From NCBI RefSeq assembly GCF_947253065.1, contig NZ_CAMXWS010000011.1, positions 1 to 57,728 of the forward strand: a DNA stretch of 57,728 bases. Reading direction: 5' to 3'. Positions 8,729 to 16,820 of this stretch are shown here, piece by piece (the stretch's first letter is position 1; every line of letters begins with the position of its first letter). The notes below the pieces were generated by a model. The model was not told the DNA's origin. It saw only the letters and a program-made list of their open reading frames with translations, and did no database searches. The DNA comes from an uncultured Corynebacterium sp. (lineage in GTDB: Bacteria > Actinomycetota > Actinomycetes > Mycobacteriales > Mycobacteriaceae). The position numbers and the translations under genes are program-made.

Positions 8729-9598
8729 CTAGTTTTCCGGATTCTGGTTCTGCTGATTCTGTTCGTTTTGCTGCTGTTGCTGTTGCGCCATTGCCTGCTG
8801 GAGCTGGGCCGCTAGCTGTGCAGGAAGTTCCACCGGCAGTGAGTTACCAGCCAGCACCGGCGTCGAACCGCGGTAGACGAACGAGCGGGCAATGATCTCG
8901 CGTGCGAGTTTGGCCAGGTCGTCTTCCTTACCGTGCGGTGCAGCTAGGGTGACGCGGTACAGCCAACGCGGTCCTTCCACACCAACGATGCGAATCACGC
9001 CATTCTCACCGCGGCCAACAACTTCGCGTCCCCATGGGCCAGCCTCGTACGTGACGGGCATGCCTTCTTCAGTCATGCCTTCGAAGATCTCGTCACTGGA
9101 TTCTTCCCACATGCCGCCAGAACTTGGCGACGCAAAAGCGACCGGCGTGATGCGACCGTACTGAGTGACAACATGGAGCATGCGCGGGCCTTGCTCCCCC
9201 ATCTCCACCTGCACCTGGGAGCCCTTCGGCAATGGCAGCTGGATCGAACCCAGATTCAAGATGCCTTCGGCGAAATCACTGAAGTCAAAATCATTGATGT
9301 CCACGCTGTCGCCATCGAACGGGCCAGTGTTTCCACCAATGGCATCGTGCTCGATGGTGACGGGACCCTGGTCAGCTGGCTTCGCCGGTGCGGTGCTTTC
9401 GGGCTCGTTGTCGCGCTCAGCCTCGGTTTCGGAAGGCTCCTCATTGGCCTTCGTGGTTGCGCCTTCTTGAAGGTCCGTAATAGTCAGCTCAGAACTCGGA
9501 TTCTGCGAAGATTCCTGGGAGGTCTGATCTGCAGATTGCGGTGCCTGCGCAGCCTCATTTGCTTTCTTATTCTTCTTGCCAAACGGCCACAGTGCCAT
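8729..9598 (-). CDS. DUF3710 family protein
   Basis: A protein of 289 residues in the actinobacterial DUF3710 family (Rv2696c in M. tuberculosis), function unknown. It begins MALWPFGKKNKK, followed by an acidic Ser/Glu-rich linker to about residue 95. The conserved domain then runs from GPFDGDSVDINDFDF to about 265. The tail is rich in Gln and Asn and is poorly conserved in such families. AAGGAG precedes the ATG at 9598. It lies between dut and the RNA methyltransferase, all on the minus strand. Confidence 0.85.
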   Translation of the reverse strand: MALWPFGKKNKKANEAAQAPQSADQTSQESSQNPSSELTITDLQEGATTKANEEPSETEAERDNEPESTAPAKPADQGPVTIEHDAIGGNTGPFDGDSVDINDFDFSDFAEGILNLGSIQLPLPKGSQVQVEMGEQGPRMLHVVTQYGRITPVAFASPSSGGMWEESSDEIFEGMTEEGMPVTYEAGPWGREVVGRGENGVIRIVGVEGPRWLYRVTLAAPHGKEDDLAKLAREIIARSFVYRGSTPVLAGNSLPVELPAQLAAQLQQAMAQQQQQQNEQNQQNQNPEN

Positions 9599-9665
9599 GG
9601 TGCGAGGTACTCCTTAACGTCGTTTTCGTCGCTACTAACTAATTATCGTCGTGCTTGTCTCGTCA

Positions 9666-10151
9666 TCAGTTCACGCCAGTGGAGCCGTAACCGCCGGCAC
9701 CACGAACTGTTTCATCCAATTCGTCCACTTCCATGAAATCAGGCAGCTCCACACGCTGAACTACGAGCTGAGCAATGCGCATCCCACGCGTGACTTCAAA
9801 AGCAGTGTCCTTATCAGTGTTCAACAGGCACACTTTCAACTCACCGCGATAGTCCGCGTCAATAGTGCCCGGTGTGTTCACGATGGTCAGACCATGCTTA
9901 GCGGCTAAACCAGAGCGCGGATGAATCAAGCCCACTGTGCCCAACGGAAGCGCCAAGGCAATACCCGTGCTCACCAGAGCGCGCTCTCCCGGTGCAAGAG
10001 TGATGTCTTCAGCTGAGTGCAGATCCACCCCGGCATCACCGCGGTGCGCACGCTTTGGCATTGGCAGCTCCGGGTCCAACCGCTTCAGCGGAATCGGCCC
10101 AATGCCAGCTGACTGCCCGTTGTTTTGAGGTTCATTCACGTGATTAGTCAC
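9666..10151 (-). CDS. dut: dUTP diphosphatase
   Basis: A protein of 161 residues, the trimeric dUTPase length. It hydrolyses dUTP to dUMP and pyrophosphate, which keeps uracil out of DNA and supplies thymidylate synthesis. All motifs are seen: AGVDLHSAED (1), PRSGLAAKHGL (2), GTIDADYRGELKV (3), RIAQLVVQ (4) and RGAGGYGSTG (5, closing the active site). The start is GTG at 10151; a second GTG four codons on is possible. It is divergent from the DUF3093 gene. Confidence 0.96.
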   Translation of the reverse strand: MTNHVNEPQNNGQSAGIGPIPLKRLDPELPMPKRAHRGDAGVDLHSAEDITLAPGERALVSTGIALALPLGTVGLIHPRSGLAAKHGLTIVNTPGTIDADYRGELKVCLLNTDKDTAFEVTRGMRIAQLVVQRVELPDFMEVDELDETVRGAGGYGSTGVN

Positions 10152-10204
10152 GGCCCCACACTACGTCACGGGGTTGAGCGGACGCTGAAGACGGTTGCTG
10201 TCGG

Positions 10205-10215
10205 CGTCGATAAGC
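10205..10215 (+). repeat. CGTCGATAAGC motif, copy 5
   Basis: Non-coding, between the divergent dut and DUF3093 genes. Confidence 0.9.
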
Positions 10216-10284
10216 ATGCCCCGTAGTTCGGCGCGCAGTGCGCATGATTAAGCGAACCGGCCCGCCCTGCTTAACATGGAATGC

Positions 10285-10857
10285 GTGACCGAAAATACGA
10301 GTGAGAATATGAGCCCTGCTTCGAGCGATAATCCCACTGGAAGTCCCCGTCCGGCCGCTGGCCCGGAAGTCCTCTACTCCGAGCGCCAATGGGTTCCGGC
10401 GTGGTGGTGGGTTGCTGCCATCGCATTCGCAGCACTCATCGGAGCCCAAATGGGCAATAACCGCGGAATTGCGTGGTTCGCCATCGCATTTCTGGTCGTC
10501 GCAGCGGTCATCGCATGGTTCTTAATCCACCTGTCTTCAACCGTGGTCAAGGTTGAACGCGATACCGATGGCACACGGTGGTTGGTGATCGGGGAAGCGA
10601 ACCTTCCAAATACTGTGGTCACGCGCTCTTTGGCTGTGCCGAAATCCGCGAAGCGCAATGCGCTCGGCCGGCAGCTCGACCCCGCTGCGTACCTCGTGCA
10701 TCACGCCTGGGTAGACCAGCTGACGCTGTTTGTACTCGACGACCCAGAAGACCCCACCCCCTACTGGTTGGTGTCGTCAAAGAACCCCGAAGAACTGTTG
10801 CGCGCCTTCGTGCCCGATCAAGCCGACCGGGCCATCGAACCCCTCACGAAGGCGTAA
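10285..10857 (+). CDS. DUF3093 family membrane protein
   Basis: A protein of about 190 residues. Two membrane segments are visible (WWWVAAIAFAALIGAQMG and GIAWFAIAFLVVAAVIAWFL), followed by a soluble C-terminal half ending in EPLTKA. The family sits beside dut in mycobacteria too (Rv2698) and has no established function. GTG 10285 is preferred because TAACAT (10272-10277) lies 7 nt before it, suggesting a leaderless mRNA; ATG 10276 is in frame. The 3' end converges on the DUF4193 gene, 9 nt away. Confidence 0.78.
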   Translation: MTENTSENMSPASSDNPTGSPRPAAGPEVLYSERQWVPAWWWVAAIAFAALIGAQMGNNRGIAWFAIAFLVVAAVIAWFLIHLSSTVVKVERDTDGTRWLVIGEANLPNTVVTRSLAVPKSAKRNALGRQLDPAAYLVHHAWVDQLTLFVLDDPEDPTPYWLVSSKNPEELLRAFVPDQADRAIEPLTKA

Positions 10858-10866
10858 CACCCAGTT

Positions 10867-11160
10867 TTATTCGCAGTCGAGGCAGATCTTGGAGCCGTCC
10901 GGCTCGGTGTGCCCCAGGCGGTTGTTCTTCTGCACCAAGAAACAGGACGCACAGGTGAACTCATTCTGCTGCTTCGGCACAACAGAAACATTGAGCTCCT
11001 CCCCAGACAGATCAACCTGCGGAGGATCAAAAGCGTCAACAACCTCGCCGTCATCATCCATGCTGCTTCCGGCAGCCTCCTGAGCCTTGAGACCTTCGAG
11101 CGAGTCGGTCTCAATCTCATCGTCGAGGCGGCGGCGCGGTGCGTCGTAATCGGTGGCCAC
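10867..11160 (-). CDS. DUF4193 family zinc-ribbon protein
   Basis: A protein of 97 residues, strongly conserved in Actinobacteria (Rv2699c). It starts ATDYDAPRRR, has an acidic middle, then DLSGEELNVSVVPKQ. The C-terminus is a zinc-ribbon-like pair, CASC and CLDC, separated by about 20 residues. Function is unknown. The GTG at 11160 is chosen because AAAGGAG lies 8 nt upstream and because the family starts here; an ATG at 11184 would add eight residues. A good promoter is seen at 11260-11288. Confidence 0.85.
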   Translation of the reverse strand: MATDYDAPRRRLDDEIETDSLEGLKAQEAAGSSMDDDGEVVDAFDPPQVDLSGEELNVSVVPKQQNEFTCASCFLVQKNNRLGHTEPDGSKICLDCE

Positions 11161-11259
11161 TAGTGGGTCTCCTTTGCCAAACATCGTCCCAGTAAGAACC
11201 GCACAGTTGTGGCGAAAAGAACGCCTCTCGAAGGCCCTTACTGCTCTACTTTCGACGCG

Positions 11260-11288
11260 ATCCTAAAACAACGATCTTGATCTGTCAT
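11260..11288 (-). promoter_or_regulatory. Promoter of the DUF4193 gene, with overlapping palindrome
   Basis: Reading the minus strand, the -35 is ATGACA (11283-11288), the spacer is 17 bp, and the -10 is TAGGAT (11260-11265). This predicts a leader of about 90 nt before the GTG at 11160. The -35 overlaps TGTCA-N6-TGACA (11283-11298), a possible operator. Confidence 0.6.
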
Positions 11289-11373
11289 GTTTCTGACACA
11301 CATTGGCCTTTCTGGCGTGTCGTACGGGGTGCCTTCGCCGAGCCTCGTGGCCCCAATCTCGCCGTGAGCCAGC

Positions 11374-11379
11374 TAGAAT
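11374..11379 (+). promoter_or_regulatory. -10 element of a leaderless ppgK promoter
   Basis: TAGAAT ends 8 nt before the ATG at 11388. That would put the first transcribed base at or next to the start codon, and no Shine-Dalgarno sequence is present. I see no convincing -35. Confidence 0.55.
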
Positions 11380-11387
11380 TGTGCACC

Positions 11388-12197
11388 ATGGTTAACGGAG
11401 TTAACGGCAATAGCGAAAACAGCACGCAGCCAGCAGTGACAGATGCAGAGCATTACTGCTGCGGCATCGATATCGGAGGCTCCGGTGTCAAAGGCGCCAT
11501 CGTGGATATGCACACTGGCGAGTTCGTCGGTGAGCGCATCAAAATCGCAACTCCACAGCCCGCAACGCCCGAGGCTGTCGCGTCCACCGCGGCAGAAATT
11601 CTCAACCAGCTTGGGTGGGATGGTCCGGTGGGCGTGTGCTTGCCGTCAGTTGTCACTGACCAAGTCGCCCGCAGCGCCGCGAATATTGACAGCTCGTGGA
11701 TTGGCACCAACGTCCATGACCTTTTCACTGAACATCTCGGCGGACGCCACATTGCAGTGCTTAACGACGCAGATGCGGCCGGCCTCGCCGAAGTCGCCTT
11801 CGGTGATGAGACTGCTCGCTCTGGTGCCGTCATCTTCCTGACATTCGGCACCGGAATTGGATCCGCATTCCTCATGGACGGCGAGCTCTACCCCAACACT
11901 GAGATCGGCCACATGATCGTGGATGGCAAGGAAGCCGAGCACCAAGCGTCTTCCTCAGCGAAGGACCGTGAGGACCTCAGCTACAAGAAGTGGGCAAAGC
12001 GAGTGGATAAGGTCCTCACTGAATACGAGAAGTTGTTCAATCCGACCACATTCGTTGTGGGCGGTGGCATCTCCCGCAAACACGACAAGTGGGTGCCTCT
12101 TCTCACCGTTGAAACTCCTGTGGTGCCGGCACAGCTGCGCAACCGGGCAGGCATCGTCGGTGCCGCCATGGCTGTGTGGAAAAACGTGGCACCCTAA
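11388..12197 (+). CDS. ppgK: Polyphosphate glucokinase
   Basis: A protein of 269 residues of the ROK kinase family. It phosphorylates glucose using inorganic polyphosphate, and usually also ATP, feeding glycolysis. The phosphate-binding motif GIDIGGSGVKGAIVDM comes early, followed by LNDADAAGLAE with the catalytic Asp. TFGTGIGSAFLMDGELYPN and EIGHM follow, then VVGGGISRKHDKW near the C-terminus. Its position directly before sigA is conserved (Rv2702-Rv2703). The neighbours suhB and cei, found on the other side in M. tuberculosis, are missing here. The frame is open upstream to 11277 but that stretch does not resemble the family. Confidence 0.93.
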   Translation: MVNGVNGNSENSTQPAVTDAEHYCCGIDIGGSGVKGAIVDMHTGEFVGERIKIATPQPATPEAVASTAAEILNQLGWDGPVGVCLPSVVTDQVARSAANIDSSWIGTNVHDLFTEHLGGRHIAVLNDADAAGLAEVAFGDETARSGAVIFLTFGTGIGSAFLMDGELYPNTEIGHMIVDGKEAEHQASSSAKDREDLSYKKWAKRVDKVLTEYEKLFNPTTFVVGGGISRKHDKWVPLLTVETPVVPAQLRNRAGIVGAAMAVWKNVAP

Positions 12198-12509
12198 ATT
12201 CCCCACTCAGACGAAGCGAACAGCACGGTCATTAACCAGACCGTTCACCTACAGCACTGGCCCTAATCGCCCACCGTTGAAACTAAAAAGTTAATGGAGG
12301 TGGCGCACACTACTTGTACATGCGTATGCTGTAGGGTTGTTCAATACCCAGCGGTACTGGCACCGGCAAGGACAATCCTTTTCGGTGCTGGTGCCGCGCC
12401 GTAACTCATGGACGTAGGAATAGACTCCGCCTCTCCTTGTTGAAACCACTCTCCCGTATGGTGGTGGCACATTGACAACGAGAAGCGACGAGCTCATGAA
12501 AGGTCGTAC
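12198..12509 (+). promoter_or_regulatory. 312-bp ppgK-sigA gap with structured sigA leader
   Basis: No gene is seen. A weak hairpin ACGGTC/GACCGT (12225-12244) follows ppgK but has no U-tract. Possible -10 elements are TATGCT (12325-12330) and TAGGGT (12332-12337), without clear -35s. A larger imperfect stem lies at 12360-12388 (GCACCG...CGGTGC with inner AAGGA/TCCTT). The GAAAGG ribosome-binding site of sigA is at 12498-12503. Confidence 0.5.
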
Positions 12510-14129
12510 GTGGCAGCGAGCACCGCATCCAACAAGAAGAGCCCTGATACCAGCTCTGACGCAGCAACTAGCAGCGCCGACGGCCAGGCATCCGGAAGCA
12601 CCGGGGCTGCTTCGCCTGCCCGCAAGACCGCTGCGAAAAAGACGGCAAAGAAAGCAGCGAAGAAGACCGCCCAGAAGACCACTGCCAAAAAGACTACGAA
12701 GAAGGCAGCTAAAAAGACTGCCAAGAAGGCAGTGAAGAAGACCGCCAAGAAAACCGCGAAGAAGACGGTCCGGAAGTCGGCTGCGAAGAAGACCGTGCGC
12801 AAGACTGCAGCAGCTAAAGCTGCTCCGGAGGCGGACGAAATCGACGAGTCCGAGGACAGCGAGGACGAACTCAACGACGACTTGCTGGACGATGACATCG
12901 ATGAGGACGGTCTGGATGATGACCTCGACGATGACATCGATGAGGACGGTCTGGATGATGACCTCGATGAGGACCTTGATGATGAAGAGGTCGTCGATGC
13001 TGTGATCGAGGAAGACGAGGACGAGGACGACGCAGAGGATGTCGTGCCGGAGCTGGGCAAGGAAGACGCTTCCGATAAAACACCAGCACCCAGCGATGAT
13101 GATGAGGATGACAGCAACTCCGCACCGTCCGTCTGGGATATTGAGGAATCTGCTGCCCTGCGCCAGGCTCGTAAGGATGCACAGCTCACGGCTTCTGCTG
13201 ACTCGGTCCGCGCTTATTTGAAGCAGATCGGCAAGGTCGCACTGCTCGACGCTGAGCAGGAGGTCTCTCTGGCAAAGCGCATCGAGTCTGGCTTGTACGC
13301 CCAGTACCGCCTAGATGAGATGCAGCGTGCTGCTGATGAGGGCGATAAGGACGCCAAGCTCACCCCTGCGGTGAAGCGCGACCTGCGTGCCGTGGCACGC
13401 GATGGTCGCAAGGCGAAGAACCACCTGCTCGAGGCAAACCTTCGTCTCGTGGTCTCCCTTGCTAAGCGCTACACCGGCCGTGGCATGGCTTTCTTGGACC
13501 TGATCCAGGAAGGCAACCTCGGTTTGATCCGTGCGGTGGAGAAGTTCGATTACTCCAAGGGTTACAAGTTCTCCACGTACGCAACGTGGTGGATCCGCCA
13601 GGCAATCACCCGCGCGATGGCTGACCAGGCCCGCACCATTCGTATTCCGGTGCACATGGTCGAGGTCATCAACAAGCTCGGCCGCATCCAGCGTGAGCTG
13701 CTGCAGGACCTCGGCCGTGAGCCGACGCCGCAGGAGCTGGCTAAGGAAATGGACATCACCGAGGAGAAGGTCCTCGAGATCCAGCAGTACGCTCGCGAGC
13801 CGATCTCGCTGGATCAGACCATCGGTGATGAGGGCGATAGCCAGCTTGGTGACTTCATTGAGGACTCTGAGGCAGTCGTTGCTGTCGATGCTGTGTCCTT
13901 CACCCTCCTGCAGGATCAGCTGCAGGACGTGCTGCACACGCTGTCTGAGCGTGAAGCTGGAGTTGTGCGCCTGCGCTTTGGTCTGACGGACGGAATGCCG
14001 CGCACGCTCGATGAGATCGGCCAAGTCTACGGCGTGACCCGTGAGCGTATCCGCCAGATCGAGTCGAAGACGATGTCGAAGCTGCGCCACCCGTCGCGTT
14101 CGCAGGTGCTGCGCGACTACCTGGACTAA
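12510..14129 (+). CDS. sigA: Primary RNA polymerase sigma factor SigA
   Basis: A protein of 539 residues. It directs RNA polymerase to housekeeping promoters. The first third is unusual in composition: residues ~36-105 are Lys/Ala/Thr repeats (KKTAKKA-like, histone H1-like) and ~106-200 are almost entirely acidic. The conserved sigma-70 part follows. Region 1.2 starts near DSVRAYLKQIGKVALL. Region 2 holds MAFLDLIQEGNLGLIRA and YKFSTYATWWIRQAI. Region 4.2 holds TRERIRQIESKTMSKLR. GTG 12510 follows GAAAGG with 6-nt spacing. The acidic part contains a near-exact 39-bp tandem duplication. A terminator follows at 14163. Confidence 0.97.
   Translation: MAASTASNKKSPDTSSDAATSSADGQASGSTGAASPARKTAAKKTAKKAAKKTAQKTTAKKTTKKAAKKTAKKAVKKTAKKTAKKTVRKSAAKKTVRKTAAAKAAPEADEIDESEDSEDELNDDLLDDDIDEDGLDDDLDDDIDEDGLDDDLDEDLDDEEVVDAVIEEDEDEDDAEDVVPELGKEDASDKTPAPSDDDEDDSNSAPSVWDIEESAALRQARKDAQLTASADSVRAYLKQIGKVALLDAEQEVSLAKRIESGLYAQYRLDEMQRAADEGDKDAKLTPAVKRDLRAVARDGRKAKNHLLEANLRLVVSLAKRYTGRGMAFLDLIQEGNLGLIRAVEKFDYSKGYKFSTYATWWIRQAITRAMADQARTIRIPVHMVEVINKLGRIQRELLQDLGREPTPQELAKEMDITEEKVLEIQQYAREPISLDQTIGDEGDSQLGDFIEDSEAVVAVDAVSFTLLQDQLQDVLHTLSEREAGVVRLRFGLTDGMPRTLDEIGQVYGVTRERIRQIESKTMSKLRHPSRSQVLRDYLD
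12891..12968 (+). repeat. 39-bp tandem duplication inside sigA
   Basis: Units 12891-12929 and 12930-12968 differ only in the last base (c/t). Each encodes the acidic 13-residue unit DDIDEDGLDDDLD, so the duplication keeps the frame. It looks recent and is a likely length-variable site between strains. Confidence 0.92.
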
Positions 14130-14146
14130 TTCCAAGCAGTACAAAG

Positions 14147-14158
14147 CGCTTATCGACG
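14147..14158 (-). repeat. CGTCGATAAGCG motif, copy 6
   Basis: Non-coding, between the sigA stop and its terminator. Confidence 0.9.
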
Positions 14159-14162
14159 ATTG

Positions 14163-14200
14163 AACGGCCCCACGGGATTCACTCCCCGGGGGCCGTTTTC
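14163..14200 (+). terminator. sigA terminator
   Basis: A 9-bp stem, AACGGCCCC (14163-14171) and GGGGCCGTT (14189-14197), continues into TTTTC and a T-rich stretch. It lies 33 nt after the sigA stop and is the only candidate between sigA and the convergent DUF4190 gene. Confidence 0.82.
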
Positions 14201-14226
14201 GTGTTTCAGCTACTTCATTTCAGCTC

Positions 14227-14715
14227 TTAAGTGTGTTCCATGTAGCGGTCGCGTGACCGGTCCAGGAAGCTTTCGTTCTCCCCGACTCCGCTGTCGGGAA
14301 CAGCAGGATCGGTGAGAGTGCCACCGCCTTCTTCCATGATGATCATGAAGACAAGCACCGCGAAGATGATGGCGATGACCAATGCCAGACTGCTCAGGAT
14401 GATTCCGATGATGCTTCGCGCTTGGCCTGATTGGGTCAACCCGCGACGGTGCTGGCTCAGCCCGATTGATCCGAAAATGATGCCGGCGATGGCACCAAGA
14501 GTGCCAAAGATGAGGAAGTACCACGAACCCAGAACCGTAAGGATCCCGAGAGTAAGCGAGGCTGTAGCGAACCCATTGCCGCGTCGCGCAAAACCAGCTG
14601 GGTGTGGCTGCGGGACCGGCGGATACGAATTCGGCACATACGGATTTGGCCCATGCGGGGTGTAGCGACCGTATGGGTCAACAGGGCCACGGTTCATGGG
14701 ATTCGGGTGCGCCAT
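14227..14715 (-). CDS. DUF4190 domain membrane protein
   Basis: A protein of 162 residues. A Pro/Tyr-rich cytoplasmic N-terminus (about 60 residues) precedes two membrane segments of the DUF4190 type. The first spans GFATASLTLGILTVLGSWYF and onward; the second is around ARSIIGIILSSLALVIAIIF. A short acidic tail follows. Function is unknown. The ATG at 14715 starts MAHPNPMNRGP. The frame is open much further upstream, but that part overlaps the helicase gene antisense-free and looks non-coding. It lies 13 nt downstream of the helicase stop and may be co-transcribed. Confidence 0.75.
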   Translation of the reverse strand: MAHPNPMNRGPVDPYGRYTPHGPNPYVPNSYPPVPQPHPAGFARRGNGFATASLTLGILTVLGSWYFLIFGTLGAIAGIIFGSIGLSQHRRGLTQSGQARSIIGIILSSLALVIAIIFAVLVFMIIMEEGGGTLTDPAVPDSGVGENESFLDRSRDRYMEHT

Positions 14716-14728
14716 AATGCGGCCGAGC

Positions 14729-16486
14729 CTACCACTGGGTGAGGTATTTGATCCGCTCTCTGAGCTGGTCGGCTGTACACAGCGCTGTCGGTGGACCGCC
14801 ACAAGCCTTGCGTACTTCTGTGTGGATCGCGCCGTGCGGGCGCCCCGTGCGAGACGCCATGATGGCCACACGAGCATTGAGCTCTTGGCGCAATGCCGGG
14901 ATGTCCTCTGAAGCCACACCACTGTCACCGGCCGACGACGGCGCACCATGCACAGACGGCGCGCCTGCCTGCGATCGCTTTTCTTCAGCAGCCTCTTGCG
15001 CCCGGCGCGCTTTTTCTTCTGCTTCCCTAGCGTCGAGCTGTTCAGATTGACGCTTGCGCAACAAGGTCTTTACTTGTTCTGCATCAAGCAGGCCCGGCAG
15101 TCCAAGGAAGTCTTGTTCTTCTTCGGTGCCAGCAAGCGTCGGTGTGCCATACGTTGAGCCATCAAAGATCAGGGAATCTAGTTCGGCGGAGGCCCCGATG
15201 GACTCATAGGTGGGGGCCTCGTCCGGTTCACTGCGCTTTTGGTTGGCTTGTTCCAGTAGCTCATCGGACCACCCGGGTTCGCGGTGCGGTTTGCCCAGAA
15301 CGTGGTCACGGGAGACTTCCATCTCCTCGGCCAGACGGAGCAGTACCGGGACGGATGGTAGGAAGATCGAGGCTGATTCACCCGGCATACGGGAGCGAAC
15401 AAAGCGCCCGATTGCCTGAGCGAAGAACAGCGGGGTGGACGCTGAAGTGGCGTACACGCCTACTGCTAGACGGGGCACGTCAACGCCCTCAGAGACCATG
15501 CGGACAGCCACCAGCCATTCGTCCTGCGAGGCTGAGAACTCGGCAATGCGTTTGGATGAGCCTGGCTCATCAGAAAGCACCACCGTCACCGGGGTATTAC
15601 TGATTGTCTTCAGGATCTTCGCGTACGCACGCGCAGTAGTCGTGTCGGTAGCGATGACTAGGCCACCGGCATCAGGCATGTGCCCACGAATCTTGGTCAA
15701 CCGTGTCTGTGCTGCTTGCAGTACCGCGGCGATCCAGTCCCCCTTCGGATCAAGGGCGGTCTTCCAAGCACGGGCTGTCTGCGCAGCATCGAGCGGTTCA
15801 CCCAGGCGTGCGGAATACTCTTCACCCGCGGAGTCCTTCCACTGTGCCTCACCACTGTAGGCAAGGAAAACAACGGGGCGCACCACGCCGTCGGCAAGCG
15901 CTTCGGCATAACCATAGGTGTAGTCCGCTTGTGAGACGAGGTGGCCTTCCCCGTCTTCTTCATAGGTGACAAACGGGATCGCCGAATCATCTGAGCGGAA
16001 TGGCGTACCCGTTAGTGCGAGGCGGTGCGTGACGTCGTTATATGCCTCACGTACACCATCACCCCAGCTCTTTGCGTCACCGGCGTGGTGGATCTCATCC
16101 AAGATCACCAGAGTGCGGCGAGCAGACGCCACCGCATGGTGCTTAAAGGGGTGCATACCCACCTGTGCGTAGGTGACCACCACACCGTCATAGGCAGGGT
16201 TGACCGCGGAAGAGTTAGTGAACTCCGGGTCAAGGGAGAGCCCGAACCGGGCTGCTGCCTCAGACCACTGCACCTTCAGGTGTTCCGTGGGCACCACCAC
16301 GATGATGCGCTCCACAGTCCTTTCGGCATGCAGCGTGCTCGCCAAAGTCAGCGCAAAGGTCGTCTTACCTGCGCCAGGTGTAGCCACGGCAAGGAAGTCC
16401 TTCGGCTTCTTAGCGAGAAAAAGGTCAAGGGCCTCCTGCTGCCATTGGCGCAGAGACGGCCCATTCCCTGAAACAGCCTGGGTCAC
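14729..16486 (-). CDS. SF2 DEAD/DEAH-type helicase
   Basis: A protein of 585 residues. The Walker A motif is TPGAGKTTFALTLA, Walker B is VILDEIHHAGDAKSW (DEIH), and motif III is LTGTPFRSD. The second RecA-like lobe contains VRMVSEGVDVPRL and QAIGRFVRSR. The layout resembles XPB/RecG-type DNA helicases of the ResIII family, and the substrate is unknown. A Lys/Glu/Ala-rich C-terminal region follows to QLRERIKYLTQW. It starts with GTG overlapping the DUF3039 stop by 4 nt, so it is translationally coupled to that gene. Confidence 0.85.
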   Translation of the reverse strand: MTQAVSGNGPSLRQWQQEALDLFLAKKPKDFLAVATPGAGKTTFALTLASTLHAERTVERIIVVVPTEHLKVQWSEAAARFGLSLDPEFTNSSAVNPAYDGVVVTYAQVGMHPFKHHAVASARRTLVILDEIHHAGDAKSWGDGVREAYNDVTHRLALTGTPFRSDDSAIPFVTYEEDGEGHLVSQADYTYGYAEALADGVVRPVVFLAYSGEAQWKDSAGEEYSARLGEPLDAAQTARAWKTALDPKGDWIAAVLQAAQTRLTKIRGHMPDAGGLVIATDTTTARAYAKILKTISNTPVTVVLSDEPGSSKRIAEFSASQDEWLVAVRMVSEGVDVPRLAVGVYATSASTPLFFAQAIGRFVRSRMPGESASIFLPSVPVLLRLAEEMEVSRDHVLGKPHREPGWSDELLEQANQKRSEPDEAPTYESIGASAELDSLIFDGSTYGTPTLAGTEEEQDFLGLPGLLDAEQVKTLLRKRQSEQLDAREAEEKARRAQEAAEEKRSQAGAPSVHGAPSSAGDSGVASEDIPALRQELNARVAIMASRTGRPHGAIHTEVRKACGGPPTALCTADQLRERIKYLTQW

Positions 16487-16737
16487 TTGCGGCGCAGCCC
16501 CTTATAGATCCGCTCACAGTCCGGGCACACAGGTGAGCCGGGCTTGGCTTGCTTGCGCACCGGGAAGGTCTCTCCACACAACGCGACCACCATGTCACCG
16601 CTTACAGCGGAGCTGACAATTTGGTCCTTCTTCACGTAGTGGAAGAACTTCGGGGTGTCATTGTCCTGCGAGGTGTCTTCGCGGACATCGGGCCGTTCAA
16701 TAGTCTTCGTCGTTGTCTGCGTCACGCACCCCATCAT
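16483..16737 (-). CDS. DUF3039 family protein
   Basis: A small protein of 80-84 residues of the actinobacterial DUF3039 family. The core is DTPKFFHYVKKDQIVSSAVS, followed by ALCGETFPV and SPVCPDCERIYKGL, where three Cys may bind zinc. Function is unknown. Its stop overlaps the helicase start (GTGA), which suggests a functional pair. The start is ATG 16737, or GTG 16725 which fits known family starts slightly better. It is divergent from DUF3099. Confidence 0.82.
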   Translation of the reverse strand: MMGCVTQTTTKTIERPDVREDTSQDNDTPKFFHYVKKDQIVSSAVSGDMVVALCGETFPVRKQAKPGSPVCPDCERIYKGLRRK

Positions 16738-16820
16738 GCCTCATTGCCCGAACCATGATGAAACGCGCTGCGGCACACCCGGTCGCACAAGCATCGCTTC
16801 CGGGTCTACCCTTGGGACTC

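Noticed and set aside
12630..12820. CRISPR-like or satellite array in the sigA 5' region
   Set aside because: The repeats are short, irregular Lys/Ala/Thr codons in an open frame, with no spacers.
12494..13189. Minus-strand open frame rich in Ser over the sigA N-terminus
   Set aside because: Ser runs are the reverse complement of the Asp/Glu codons of the acidic region; no independent evidence.
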